From Telmatospirillum siberiense (lineage in GTDB: Bacteria; Pseudomonadota; Alphaproteobacteria; Rhodospirillales; Magnetospirillaceae), in the NCBI RefSeq assembly GCF_002845745.1, contig NZ_PIUM01000005.1:62001-126000 (forward strand): a stretch of DNA of 64,000 nt, written 5' to 3'. Positions 9,141 through 18,470 of the stretch are shown here, piece by piece (position 1 is the first letter of the stretch; every line of letters starts with the position of its first letter). A program made the translations under genes and the position numbers. Under the pieces are notes generated by a model, which had not been told where the DNA came from, did no database searches, and saw only the letters and a list, made by a program, of their open reading frames with translations.

Positions 9141-11930
9141 TCAACCGCTGTTGCGCAGTCCGGCGGCGACGCCGTTGATGGTGAGATGGATGCCGCGTTT
9201 CAGGCGGTCGTCGCTTTCCCCGGCCCGGTACCGGCGCAAAAGGGCGATCTGGAGATGATTGAGCGGATCCAGATAAGGGAAGCGGTTTTGCATCGAGCGG
9301 GCGAGCAGGGGATTGTCGGCCAGGAAATCGTCTTGTCCGGTAATGGCCAGAAGGTGTTGGCGGGTCAGCAGCCATTCCTCCTTGATCCGTTCGAAAATCC
9401 GCGTCCCCAGGGCGGGGTCCTCGACCAGCTTGGCGTAGCGCTGGGCGATGGTCAGATCGCTTTTCGACAGGACCATGTCCATGTTGGAGAGCAGCGTGCG
9501 GAAGAACGGCCAATCCCGATGCATGCGTTGCAGCAGAGCCAGGCCTCCGGGATTGTCGGCCAGCCAATTTTCCACCGCCCTGCCGAAACCGAACCAGCCC
9601 GGCAGCATCAGGCGGCACTGGGCCCAGGAAAACACCCAGGGAATGGCGCGCAGATCCTCGATCCGGTCGGATTTGGTCCGCGATGCCGGACGTGAGCCGA
9701 TATTGAGATCGAAAATTTCCGAAATGGGCGTCGACTGCCGGAAATATTCCTTGAAGCCCGGCGTTTCATAGACGAGGTCGCGGTAGGCGTGGAAGGCCAG
9801 CTCGGAAAGTTTCGACATGGTGTCGTGAAAGGCGCCGGACGGCTCCACCTTGTTCTCCAGATCGACCAGCGTCGCCTCCAGGGTGGCGGCGACCAGCACC
9901 TCCAGATTGCGGCGGCCCACTTCCGGCGAGGAATATTTCGAGGCGATCACCTCGCCTTGTTCGGTGATGCGGATCTGGCCGGAAACGGCTCCCGTCGGCT
10001 GGGCGAGAATGGCCTGATAGCTGGGGCCGCCGCCCCGGCCCACCGAGCCGCCGCGGCCATGGAACAGCCTGAGGCGGATCTGATGCCGGGCGAAGACGTC
10101 GGCCAGGCCGATCTCCGCCTTATAAAGTTCCCAGCCCGAGGTCAGGAAGCCGCCGTCCTTGTTCGAATCCGAATAGCCCAGCATGACTTCCTGTTCATCG
10201 TCGCGGCTTTGCAGGAAATCGCGATAGATCGGCAGCGACAGGAGGCGGTCCATGATGACGGGCGCCTGGCGCAAGTCCTCGATGGTTTCGAACAGCGGGA
10301 TGATATTGACCGACAGGCGGGGGGTGGGCCCCACCTTCAACAGGCCGGTTTCCTTGAGCAACAAGGCCAGTTCGAGCAGGTCCGAAACGCTGTCGGTTTT
10401 CGAGATGATGCTGTTGGTGATGGCGGCGTCGCCATATTTCAGCTTGATCTCGCGGGCCGTGTGGAAGATCGCCAACTCGCCATTGGTTTCCTCCGAATAG
10501 TCGAGATGCGCGGAATAAAGCGGGCGCGGGCTGGACAGCTCTTCGGAGAGAAGGGTTATTCTCTCGTTTTCGGACAAGGCGGCGTAATCGGCGGTCCGGC
10601 CCGCGGCGCGCAGCAGTTCGGCCACCGAGCGTTCATGGACATCGGAGTTTTGGCGCAAATCGATCGGAGCCAGATGGAAGCCGAACACCTGGACCGACAG
10701 AATTAATCTTTGCAGCCTGCGCGTCGTCAGTCGGGCACTGCCGTTGGCCGCCAGCGACGAGGCCAGAATCTGCAGGTCCGCCGCCAGTTCCGCGCTGTCG
10801 GCATAGGGTTCCGCCTTGCCGATGGCGTGACGCGGCGAGTCCTGATGATCAAGGGCCCAGGCGCTGGCCGCGAGGCGGGAATAGATCCCCGTCAGCGCCC
10901 GGCGATAGGGTTCGTCGAGGCGATGCGGTGAATGGTCCGGAGAGCGCTGGGCCAACGCGGCCAACTCGGGAGAGACCTCGACGAGCAGTTGCGACAGGGG
11001 CAGCTCGGCGCCGAGGTTGTGGATTTCCGTCAGATATTGTCCCAGCGCCGTCGTCGATTGCAGGCGCATCGCCTCCTTGAGGATGGGCGCCGTGACGAAG
11101 GGATTGCCGTCGCGGTCGCCGCCGATCCAGGAGCCGATCTTGAGCAGGGGCGGCAGATGCCAGTCGCGGTTGGGGTGGCGGCGCTTGAGCAGGTCTTCCA
11201 ACTGGCCGTAAAGAATCGGCAGTTGCGTGAAGAAGGTGTCGCCGTAGAAGGACAGGGCGTTTTTCACCTCGTCGATGACCGCCAGGCGTTGCGGGCGCAG
11301 CAGACGGGTCTGCCACAGCGTGAGGATCGCGGTGTAAAGATCCTCCTCCTTTTCCTCGGTCTCCTCCGGCGTCAGGCGGGCGCGGTCGCGTTCATCGAGC
11401 AGGAGCGCGATCCGCCGCTGCAGCGACAGGATGCTTTTCCGCTGTACTTCGGTGGGGTGGGCGGTGAGCACGGGGCTCACAATCATCTTGTCGACACAGC
11501 CTTTCAGCATGTCGGCGGTGACCTCCGCCTCGTCCAGGCGTTCGAGCGCCCGCGCCAGGCTGCCTTCGCGCGGTCTCGAATGGGCGATGGCATGGTCGCG
11601 GTTGCGGCGGATGTGATGCTGGTCCTCGGCCAGATTGGCCAGATGCAGGAAGTAGGAAAAAGCCCGCACCACCGAATGGGCCGCGTCGAGAGACAGGCCG
11701 TTCAGAATGTCGGCCATCTCCTGGCGGGCGGATTCGTCGCCTTGGCGGTTGTAGCGGACCGCGGCCTGCCGGGCCCGCTCGACGGCCGAAAAAATCGCCT
11801 CGCCTTCCTGCGCGCGCAGGACATCTCCCAGCAGCCGGCCGAGCAGCCGGGTGTCGTCACGCAAGGGGCGGTCCTTGTCGGCGGTATCGGCGGCGGGTGC
11901 GGTCTCGAAGGGGGTGTTTGGCGGGGTCAC
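9141..11930 (-). CDS. ppc: Phosphoenolpyruvate carboxylase
   Basis: Carboxylates PEP to oxaloacetate to replenish the TCA cycle. 929 residues, normal for the bacterial enzyme. The catalytic His region is VLTAHPTEVQRKS (about residue 155). The Arg-rich loop is LRLFHGRGGSVGRGGGPSYQ, and the second signature is IPWVFSWAQCRLMLPGWFGF. The C terminus is RNSG where most family members end in QNTG, a conservative variant at the PEPC carboxy tail. The likely start is a GTG at 11930 preceded by AGAAGG; the open frame continues to 12506 only as a shadow of the regulator gene. 53 bp downstream of hexR, consistent with co-transcription. Confidence 0.96.
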   Translation of the reverse strand: MTPPNTPFETAPAADTADKDRPLRDDTRLLGRLLGDVLRAQEGEAIFSAVERARQAAVRYNRQGDESARQEMADILNGLSLDAAHSVVRAFSYFLHLANLAEDQHHIRRNRDHAIAHSRPREGSLARALERLDEAEVTADMLKGCVDKMIVSPVLTAHPTEVQRKSILSLQRRIALLLDERDRARLTPEETEEKEEDLYTAILTLWQTRLLRPQRLAVIDEVKNALSFYGDTFFTQLPILYGQLEDLLKRRHPNRDWHLPPLLKIGSWIGGDRDGNPFVTAPILKEAMRLQSTTALGQYLTEIHNLGAELPLSQLLVEVSPELAALAQRSPDHSPHRLDEPYRRALTGIYSRLAASAWALDHQDSPRHAIGKAEPYADSAELAADLQILASSLAANGSARLTTRRLQRLILSVQVFGFHLAPIDLRQNSDVHERSVAELLRAAGRTADYAALSENERITLLSEELSSPRPLYSAHLDYSEETNGELAIFHTAREIKLKYGDAAITNSIISKTDSVSDLLELALLLKETGLLKVGPTPRLSVNIIPLFETIEDLRQAPVIMDRLLSLPIYRDFLQSRDDEQEVMLGYSDSNKDGGFLTSGWELYKAEIGLADVFARHQIRLRLFHGRGGSVGRGGGPSYQAILAQPTGAVSGQIRITEQGEVIASKYSSPEVGRRNLEVLVAATLEATLVDLENKVEPSGAFHDTMSKLSELAFHAYRDLVYETPGFKEYFRQSTPISEIFDLNIGSRPASRTKSDRIEDLRAIPWVFSWAQCRLMLPGWFGFGRAVENWLADNPGGLALLQRMHRDWPFFRTLLSNMDMVLSKSDLTIAQRYAKLVEDPALGTRIFERIKEEWLLTRQHLLAITGQDDFLADNPLLARSMQNRFPYLDPLNHLQIALLRRYRAGESDDRLKRGIHLTINGVAAGLRNSG

Positions 11931-11983
11931 GTCATTCAGCCTTCTTGTCGTCGGGGTGGAGGAGGGCGGCGGGGGCGAGACGA

Positions 11984-12862
11984 CTACTCTCTTTCGCCGG
12001 CAGGCGAGACTTCGAGACGCGCATGCATCAGCGCCTCCTTCAGTCGGCGCAGATGGGGCGACAGGCTGGGGCCGCGCCGGAGCGCCACGCCGGCCTCGAG
12101 AATGTCGACGATCACCAATTGCAGCAACCGCGAGGTCATCGGCGTGTATTGCTCGGTGTCCTCGATGAGGGGCAGACAGATGGGGTGACTGGCGATTTCG
12201 GCCAAGGCGGTTCCCGCCGTGGTGACGGCCACGACGCTGGCTTCCCGTTCGCGGGCCAGCCGGGCGGCGTTGACCACTTCCCGGGCGCGGCCGGTGTAGG
12301 AGAAGGAAACCAGCGCGTCGCCGCAGTTGAGGCTGGCCGCCGACATGATCTGCATGTGGGGGTCGACATAGGCGACCACCGGCACGTTGAGGCGGAAGAA
12401 TTTGTGCTGGGCGTCGATGGCCACGGCGCCCGAGGCGCCGGCGCCGTGAAATTCGATGCGCGCGGCGGCGGCGAGAACATCGATGGCCCGGTCGACCTGG
12501 TCCCAATCGACTTTTTTGGCCAGATCGTTGACCGCGCTAACGGTAAGGGCGCAGATCTTTGCCGCCAGGGTCGGGGCCCGGTCGTCGGGTTCGATGCCCT
12601 GATGGACGCCCGGCGTGCCGATAGCGATGGACTGGGCGAGGCCCAGCTTGAAATCTTGAAATCCGTCATAGCCGATGGCGCGACAGAAGCGGAGAACCGT
12701 CGGATCGCTGATGCCGCTGTCGGCGGCCATCGCCGAAATACCCTGGGAAATGGCTTTCTCGGGTTGATTGAGGATGTAGTCGGCAACTTTGCGTTCGGAA
12801 GGGCGCATCTGTTCCATCGAGCTGCGGATCCGCTCGAAAATGGAACCCTCGAAATGTGTCAT
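11984..12862 (-). CDS. hexR: RpiR-family regulator, HexR type
   Basis: A 292-residue regulator. The N-terminal RpiR helix-turn-helix (about residues 1-77) includes PSERKVADYILNQPEKAISQ and SGISDPTVLRFCRAIGYDGF. The C-terminal SIS phosphosugar-binding domain includes FHGAGASGAVAIDAQHKFFR and DALVSFSYTGRAREVV. HexR proteins sense 2-keto-3-deoxy-6-phosphogluconate and control zwf, edd/eda and other central carbon genes. Assignment to HexR rather than another RpiR rests on its place between zwf and ppc and on a HexR-like operator upstream of zwf. Start at the ATG at 12862 with AGGTGA six bases upstream. Confidence 0.88.
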   Translation of the reverse strand: MTHFEGSIFERIRSSMEQMRPSERKVADYILNQPEKAISQGISAMAADSGISDPTVLRFCRAIGYDGFQDFKLGLAQSIAIGTPGVHQGIEPDDRAPTLAAKICALTVSAVNDLAKKVDWDQVDRAIDVLAAAARIEFHGAGASGAVAIDAQHKFFRLNVPVVAYVDPHMQIMSAASLNCGDALVSFSYTGRAREVVNAARLAREREASVVAVTTAGTALAEIASHPICLPLIEDTEQYTPMTSRLLQLVIVDILEAGVALRRGPSLSPHLRRLKEALMHARLEVSPAGERE

Positions 12863-13001
12863 ACGGTCACCTGATTTGGTCGTTTGGTCCCGAAAGATCT
12901 TTATAGACGTCTTCTCGATATATGTCGGCGGGGCTCGCATCCTGCCACAGCGCGTCATGTCTGTCTGCGACGGCCATGGGGATCGAGGGCTTGTCGGTGC
13001 T

Positions 13002-14558
13002 TCAGCCTTCCGGCGACACCTCGTCATGCCAGGAACGGAAGTCCCGCTCGATCATCGCCACCGAGGCCGAGGGGCCCCAGGTACCGGCGACATAAGGTTT
13101 GGGCCGCAGGTCGAATTCACGCCAGCCCTCCAGAATGGGTTCGATCCAGCGCCAGGCCGCCTCGACCTCGTCGCGGCGCATGAACAATGTCGGATTGCCG
13201 CGGACGACGTCGAGCAGCAGGCGTTCATAGGCGTCGGGAAAGCGCTGTTTGAAGGTATCGGAAAAACTCAAATTCAGCACGGCGCCCCGCAACCGCAGCC
13301 CGCCCGGGCCGGGCTCCTTGGCCATCATATGCAAATGGACGCCCTCGTTGGGCTGAACCCTCAGCACCAGCTTGTTGGGAATCAGATCGCTGCTGGAATA
13401 GCCCGGGAAAATGGAATGGGGAACCGGGCGGAACTGCACGACGATTTCCGAGGTCTTGGTGGCCAGCCGTTTGCCGGTGCGCAGGTAGAAGGGCATGCCG
13501 GCCCAGCGCCAGTTATGAACCTCGGCCTTCAGGCTGACGAAGGTTTCCGTCTGGCTATCCTCGGATATCCCGGGTTCGTCGAGATAGCCGGGCACGGCCT
13601 TTCCGTCGATGGCGCCGCCGCGATATTGACCGCGCACGGTGCGTTGGACGACCTCGTCGCGGGTGATCGGCGCCAGGGCTTGCAGGATCTTCAGCTTTTC
13701 ATCGCGGACGGATTCGGTGGCGAGGTGGGAGGGGGGTTCCATGGCGACCAGGCAAAGAACCTGGAGCAGATGATTTTGCACCATGTCGCGCAACGCGCCG
13801 GACCGGTCGTAATAGCCGCCGCGTCCTTCGACGCCGACCGTCTCGGCGACGGTGATCTGGATATGCTCGACATAGCGGCTGTTCCACAGCGGATCGAACA
13901 GGGAATTGGCAAACCGCAGCGCCAGGAGATTCTGGACCGATTCCTTGCCCAGGTAATGGTCGATGCGGAAAATCGCCGGCTCTTGGAAAACCTGTCCGAC
14001 GTCATGATTGATCTGCCGCGCCGTGCCGAGATCATGGCCGATCGGCTTTTCCAGGACGACCCGCGACTTCCCGTTGATGATTCCGGCGTTTTGCAACTGC
14101 CGGCAAATCGGTCCAAAAATGTCCGGCGAGGTGGCCAGATAAAAAACCCGCACATTGTCGTTGCCGCTGTCGAGAAGGGCGGCCAGCGTATTCCAGCCGC
14201 TGCCTCCCAGGGCGTCCAGCTCGACATATTCGATCTGGGCCAGGAAGGCGCGGCAGGAGTCTTCCTCCAACGTGCCGGCCGGCAGATGGCGTTCCAGGGC
14301 TTCCAAAACCCGGGCCCGGTAGGTTTCCGTGGACATGGCCGCGCGGGACGCGCCGATGATCCGGCTCGAAGGTTCGACCAGTCCGTCGCGGAACGTCGAA
14401 TAAAGCGATGGCAACAGCTTGCGGAAGGTCAGATCGCCGGTGCCGCCGAAAATGACGTAATCGAAGGGGGGGACCGTGGGACCACGTTTCGTCTCCGCCG
14501 TTGCCGGGGGAACGGGGGAGGGGGTGGTGATGAGATCCGGTAAAGCCTGGTCGGCCAT
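13002..14558 (-). CDS. zwf: Glucose-6-phosphate 1-dehydrogenase
   Basis: Oxidises glucose-6-phosphate to 6-phosphogluconolactone with NADP+, feeding the Entner-Doudoroff and pentose-phosphate pathways. 518 residues. Nucleotide-binding motif FGGTGDLTFRKLLPSLY near the N terminus; active-site signature FRIDHYLGKESVQN; EKPIGHDLGTARQIN precedes it. Start taken as the ATG at 14558 (MADQALPD); a GTG at 14585 would add nine residues. First gene of a leftward zwf-hexR-ppc cluster (139 bp to hexR). pgl, edd and eda are not adjacent in this window. Confidence 0.95.
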   Translation of the reverse strand: MADQALPDLITTPSPVPPATAETKRGPTVPPFDYVIFGGTGDLTFRKLLPSLYSTFRDGLVEPSSRIIGASRAAMSTETYRARVLEALERHLPAGTLEEDSCRAFLAQIEYVELDALGGSGWNTLAALLDSGNDNVRVFYLATSPDIFGPICRQLQNAGIINGKSRVVLEKPIGHDLGTARQINHDVGQVFQEPAIFRIDHYLGKESVQNLLALRFANSLFDPLWNSRYVEHIQITVAETVGVEGRGGYYDRSGALRDMVQNHLLQVLCLVAMEPPSHLATESVRDEKLKILQALAPITRDEVVQRTVRGQYRGGAIDGKAVPGYLDEPGISEDSQTETFVSLKAEVHNWRWAGMPFYLRTGKRLATKTSEIVVQFRPVPHSIFPGYSSSDLIPNKLVLRVQPNEGVHLHMMAKEPGPGGLRLRGAVLNLSFSDTFKQRFPDAYERLLLDVVRGNPTLFMRRDEVEAAWRWIEPILEGWREFDLRPKPYVAGTWGPSASVAMIERDFRSWHDEVSPEG

Positions 14559-14690
14559 GGCGATTCCGCCCGTTTCGTTGATCACGAGGTGGCGGATCTC
14601 AAAGGAGCCGCCGCCGTGGGTTTACCCTGGGATGGGTGGCTATTCTCCGGGGCATGATGCCATATTAGAGCGAGTCTTCAATAAGGACAA

Positions 14691-14717
14691 GTGGCGTGTA
14701 GAAAATTTACACGCCAC
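14691..14717. promoter_or_regulatory. Candidate HexR operator upstream of zwf
   Basis: A perfect dyad, GTGGCGTGTA and TACACGCCAC, around GAAAATT. Its 15-bp core TGTAGAAAATTTACA has the TGTA-N7-TACA layout of the published gammaproteobacterial HexR motif (TGTAATTAAATTACA). It lies 133 bp upstream of the zwf start. A hairpin function is also possible, but no T-run follows. Confidence 0.65.
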
Positions 14718-14796
14718 CTCTTACTTTCGTCGGATGATAGCCCAACCATATGCATTTTTGGCTTGATTCGGATCAAAAGATTAGTAAATATCCAAC

Positions 14797-14989
14797 TCAG
14801 CGACAACGCTGATGGACTGATCGGGCTGATGCGCCCTTCTTCCTCCCCGGTTCGATCAGAGCGGGCCATCAGTTGGTCGCCAGGATCCGCAGAACGCGAT
14901 TGCGTTACCGTCGGAGTGGTCGCCTCCCCGTCCACTCCGACGCCTGCGGTTTCCGTTTTTTAAAAAGGCGCCTTATCCGGCGCCTTTTT
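14797..14989 (+). ncRNA. Candidate small RNA with its own terminator
   Basis: No protein fits this 190-bp stretch, yet it ends in the strongest terminator nearby. A weak promoter (TTGATT at 14763, TAAATA at 14785, 16-bp spacing) precedes it. Inside, CTGATGG pairs with CCATCAG and CTGATCG with CGATCAG to make an interrupted long stem (about 14809-14873). A second hairpin follows (CGTCGGAGTGG / CCACTCCGACG, about 14909-14942). It does not show the SRP RNA core. A 6S-like RNA is conceivable but cannot be shown from sequence alone. Confidence 0.4.
14962..14989 (+). terminator. Rho-independent terminator
   Basis: AAAAAGGCGCC-TTATCC-GGCGCCTTTTT: a symmetrical GC stem with A and T tracts, able to work in both directions. 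No protein gene ends just upstream on the + strand. The MFS gene on the - strand ends about 290 bp to the right. Confidence 0.88.
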
Positions 14990-15078
14990 CACGACCTTCC
15001 CTCATTCAGCCGGCTTCAGGATCGCCTTAGGCTCTGGGGCGAAAGGGCGGGTACGCAGGTGCAGCAAAACTCGAAATC

Positions 15079-15229
15079 GTCATGCCCGGCCTTGTGCCGG
15101 GTATCCACGCCGTGCAACCTCTCAGGCTTAAACGGTTTAAAAAATCATGTTAATTCAATTGACTGACCTCAATGGAAGCGCCTGTGCCATCCCCCGGCGT
15201 GGATGGCCGGAACAAGTCCGGCCATGACG
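15079..15229. repeat. Diverged pair of palindromic repeats
   Basis: Two inverted short palindromes (15079-15110 and 15199-15229) of the CATGCCCGGC-type family are separated by an AT-richer linker. They resemble the ~100-bp double unit elsewhere but with a different, longer linker. The region lies just past the MFS stop codon. Confidence 0.75.
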
Positions 15230-15278
15230 AAACTGATAATTGCTGCACCTGCGTGCCCGGGGTTTTGCCCCTCTTACA

Positions 15279-16541
15279 TTATTTAGTCCCAAGTCCTTGA
15301 GGTCCCTTCTTTTCGCCGATGAAGATCCACAGCCCGACGGCCGCCACCAGATCGAAGGCGAAGAGCAGGGCGAACAGGGGCTCGTAACCGACCGTACTGG
15401 CCAACTGGCCGACCACCAGGGTGAACAGGGCGCCGCCCAGATAGCCGAACATGCCGGCGATGCCGGTCGCGGTCGCCACTTCCTGCTTCGCAAAGACGTC
15501 GCCCACCACCGCATAGAGCATGGAGGAGAGCATCTGATGGGCGAACCCGCCCAGCGCGAAGCAGAAGATCGCCGTGATCGGGCTGCTGACCATGCCGATC
15601 AAGGCGGGGCCGACCATGCACAGGGCGCCGATCGAAATCGTCGTCAGGCGCGAATTGACCAGGGTGAATTTGAAGCGTTTGTGGATGAAGGGCGCCAGAT
15701 AACCGCCGCCGATGCAGCCCAGGTCCGAAAAGAAGAAGGGCAGCCAGGCGAACAGGGCGAACTGCTTGATGTCCATGCCCCGCGCGGTGACCATGTAAAG
15801 CGGAATCCAGAAGGAAAACGTCTGCCAGGCCGGTTCGGTCAGGAAGCGGGCGAGAACGATGCCCAGGAATTTCTTCTGCCTGATCACGGCCTTGATCGAT
15901 GGCTTGGCCAAGGGTTCGAGCGTGTCGCCGGCGGCGATGTAATCGCGCTCCTCGTCGGACAGGCGGGGATGGTTTTCAGGGTTGCGATAAAGCGTATACC
16001 AGGCGATCGACAGAAGGATGCCGAGCAGGCCGGTGATGATGAACGCCATCTGCCAGCCCCATGTCACCGAAATCCAGATGACCAGCGGCGGTGTCAGGGC
16101 GGCGCCGACCGAGGAGCCGGAATTGAACCAGCCGGTGGCAATCGAGCGTTCCTTCGGCGGGAACCATAAGGTCGAGGTTTTCGTGCCGGTCGGCATGGCC
16201 ACCGCTTCGCTCAATCCCAGCAGACCGCGGAATCCCGCCATGGAAATCCATCCACTGGAAAAAGCGTGCAGAGCGCAGGCCGTTCCCCAGACGAAAGCGG
16301 CGATTCCGTAGCCGATGCGCGGGCCGATCAGATCGGTGAGAAAACCGGCGAGGGGCTGACTGAAGCTGTAGACGATCTGGAAGCAACTCACGACGTAGGA
16401 ATATTGCTCGGTGGTAAAATGCAATTGTTCCTTCAGCACCGGTGCCAGAACCCCCAATACGTTCCGGTCGATGTAGATCACCACTGTCCCCAATAGCATC
16501 AGGGCCAGCATACGCCACCGCAAACCTTTGATTTTCTTCAC
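15279..16541 (-). CDS. MFS transporter, ACS family, probable hexuronate carrier
   Basis: Inner-membrane proton symporter (420 residues, 12 predicted helices) of the anion:cation symporter family, which includes ExuT and GudP. The N terminus VKKIKGLRWRMLALM closely resembles that of ExuT. A typical motif is GLLGLSEAVAMPTGTKTSTL, followed by WFPPKERSIATGWFNSGSSV. The start is a GTG at 16541 with GGAG six bases upstream. It is divergent from uxaC-uxaB, so transport of glucuronate or galacturonate is the natural reading. The 387-bp gap to uxaC holds both promoters. Confidence 0.87.
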   Translation of the reverse strand: MKKIKGLRWRMLALMLLGTVVIYIDRNVLGVLAPVLKEQLHFTTEQYSYVVSCFQIVYSFSQPLAGFLTDLIGPRIGYGIAAFVWGTACALHAFSSGWISMAGFRGLLGLSEAVAMPTGTKTSTLWFPPKERSIATGWFNSGSSVGAALTPPLVIWISVTWGWQMAFIITGLLGILLSIAWYTLYRNPENHPRLSDEERDYIAAGDTLEPLAKPSIKAVIRQKKFLGIVLARFLTEPAWQTFSFWIPLYMVTARGMDIKQFALFAWLPFFFSDLGCIGGGYLAPFIHKRFKFTLVNSRLTTISIGALCMVGPALIGMVSSPITAIFCFALGGFAHQMLSSMLYAVVGDVFAKQEVATATGIAGMFGYLGGALFTLVVGQLASTVGYEPLFALLFAFDLVAAVGLWIFIGEKKGPQGLGTK

Positions 16542-16823
16542 CTGAAACTCCAACACTGCACGTTTGCCGTGCCCCCCGCCTCGTGGGCGGGCGCGAAGGT
16601 TTCTTAAGGACGCCGGCTTACCCACCTGCCCCTCGGAAATGTCCCAAGCCGCCCCTGGCGGGCGTCATGACGCATTCCCAACGCGGGTCCTTAAAATCGC
16701 ACCGTTACCGAGGGCTGTTTCGCCGAAGATGCCCAGCCGATTTCAACGTTATCGGAAGACGCCTTTCCCCTCGCCTTTCAGGCAAATGGATAAGGCGTGG
16801 CATCCACGATCTGTCCGGCCAAT
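16542..16823. other. Divergent promoter region, ExuT-like/uxaC
   Basis: 282 bp left of the shared uxaC operator block. No gene is seen. GGCCAATTGGCC (about 16818-16829) is a perfect 12-bp palindrome abutting the block and may be part of an operator. Promoter elements for the leftward transporter gene could not be fixed by eye. Confidence 0.4.
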
Positions 16824-16867
16824 TGGCCTTACCGCTTGACCATTTCAGTTTTTTGCACAATTGTCCA
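16824..16867 (+). promoter_or_regulatory. Conserved 44-bp promoter/operator block of uxaC
   Basis: Begins TGGCCTTACCGCTTGACC and ends TTGTCCA. The same two blocks occur with identical spacing at 21120-21163 before the DcaP-like porin. TTGACC can serve as a -35 with ATTGT-like bases 17 bp later as -10, so the conserved left part probably overlaps an operator for a hexuronate-responsive regulator that is not encoded in the window. Confidence 0.7.
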
Positions 16868-16928
16868 GATGTCTCGTTGCTGCATTCGTCCGCGAGCAGA
16901 GCAACCCATTCGAAGGATGTTGTCCGCC

Positions 16929-18347
16929 ATGACTGCCCCACTCACGCTTCATCCCGACCGGCTGTTTCCGGCCGATCCGGCATCGCGCGACGCCGCGCGC
17001 ACGCTTTATAAGTCCATCGCCGGGCTGCCGATCGTCAGCCCGCACGGTCATACCAATCCCGCCTGGTTTGCCGATAACGAGCCTTTTCCCGATCCGGCCA
17101 GCCTGTTCATCGTGCCCGACCACTATGTCTTCCGCATGCTCTACAGCCAGGGCATCGCGCCGGAGGAATTGGGGGTGCCGCGTATCGACGGCGGGGCCAC
17201 GGAAAGCGACAAGCGCAAGATCTGGCGGCTGCTGGCTTCGAACTTCCATCTGTTTCGCGGCACGCCGTCGCGCATGTGGCTCACCCATGCCTTCCATGAT
17301 GTTTTCGGCATCAAGGAACTTCCTTGCGCCGAAAACGCCGACAAGCTTTTCGACCACATCGCGGAATGCCTGGAACGGCCGGAATTCCGGCCGCGCGCCC
17401 TTTACGAGCGCTTCAACATCGAAGTGATGGCCACCACCGAATCGCCGCTCGACGATTTGCGCCATCACAAGAAGATCAAGGCCAGCGGCTGGAAGGGCCG
17501 GGTGGTCACCGCCTATCGCCCCGACCCCGTGGTCGATCCCCATTTCACCAATTTCGTCGGCAATCTGGCCGAGCTGGGCAAGATCACCGGCAAGGACACC
17601 AAGAGCTGGGCCGGCTATCTCGACGCCCTCTTCGAGAGGCGCCGCTATTTTATCGAGAACGGCGGCTGCACCTCGACCGATCACGGCCATCCGACGGCCT
17701 TCACCGCCGACTTGCCGAAGGCCGAGGCCGAGGCTTTGTTCGCGCGCGTCTCCAAGGGCAACGCGACGCCTGAGGACGCTGAACTGTTCCGCGGCCAGAT
17801 GCTGACCGAAATGGCCCGCATGAGCCTGGACGACGGGCTGACCATGCAGATCCATCCGGGGTCGTTCCGCGATTACAATCCGGTCGTCTTCAACAAGTTC
17901 GGCAAGGACAAGGGCTGCGATATCCCGACGCAGACCGACTATGTCCACGCCCTGAAGCCGCTGCTCGACCGTTTCGGCAACGAGCGCAAACTCACCATCA
18001 TCCTCTTCACCCTGGACGAAACCAGCTATTCCCGCGAGCTCGCCCCGCTGGCCGGTCACTTCCCGGCCCTCAAGCTGGGTCCGTCCTGGTGGTTCCACGA
18101 CAGCCCTGAAGGCATGCGGCGTTTCCGCGAGCAGGTCACCGAGACCGCCGGCTTCTACAACACCGTCGGCTTCAACGACGACACCCGGGCCTTCCTGTCG
18201 ATCCCGGCCCGCCATGATGTGGCCCGGCGCATCGATTGCGGCTTCCTGGGCCGTCTGGTGGCCGAACACCGCCTGGATATCGACGAGGCATTGGAGGTCG
18301 CCCAGGATCTGGCCTACCGCCTGGTCAAGGCCGCCTACAAACTTTAA
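16929..18347 (+). CDS. uxaC: Glucuronate (uronate) isomerase
   Basis: Isomerises D-glucuronate to D-fructuronate and D-galacturonate to D-tagaturonate, the first step of hexuronate breakdown. 472 residues, the standard size. The metal-binding His-x-His is in IVSPHGHTNPAWF; other conserved stretches are VMATTESPLDDL, TMQIHPGSFRDYN and KLGPSWWFHDSPEGMRRFRE. The ATG at 16929 follows GAAGGA at 11 bases; an ATG at 16917 would leave no room for a ribosome-binding site. First gene of uxaC-uxaB. The altronate/mannonate dehydratases and KDG kinase needed downstream are not in the window. Confidence 0.96.
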   Translation: MTAPLTLHPDRLFPADPASRDAARTLYKSIAGLPIVSPHGHTNPAWFADNEPFPDPASLFIVPDHYVFRMLYSQGIAPEELGVPRIDGGATESDKRKIWRLLASNFHLFRGTPSRMWLTHAFHDVFGIKELPCAENADKLFDHIAECLERPEFRPRALYERFNIEVMATTESPLDDLRHHKKIKASGWKGRVVTAYRPDPVVDPHFTNFVGNLAELGKITGKDTKSWAGYLDALFERRRYFIENGGCTSTDHGHPTAFTADLPKAEAEALFARVSKGNATPEDAELFRGQMLTEMARMSLDDGLTMQIHPGSFRDYNPVVFNKFGKDKGCDIPTQTDYVHALKPLLDRFGNERKLTIILFTLDETSYSRELAPLAGHFPALKLGPSWWFHDSPEGMRRFREQVTETAGFYNTVGFNDDTRAFLSIPARHDVARRIDCGFLGRLVAEHRLDIDEALEVAQDLAYRLVKAAYKL

Positions 18348-18470
18348 GGCCTGGGACAAAATGACCCCGTCATACTCGGCCAAGTCGCGGGTATGACGGG
18401 TGGGATCCGATATTGTTGGATGCCGGCCGGGGCACGTTCCGGCCGGTCCGAATCTGTTAAGGAAGAAATT

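Noticed and set aside
12003-12506. N-terminal extension of PEP carboxylase
   Set aside because: The extension is the antisense-frame shadow of the RpiR regulator gene. PEPC homology begins just after the GTG at 11930.
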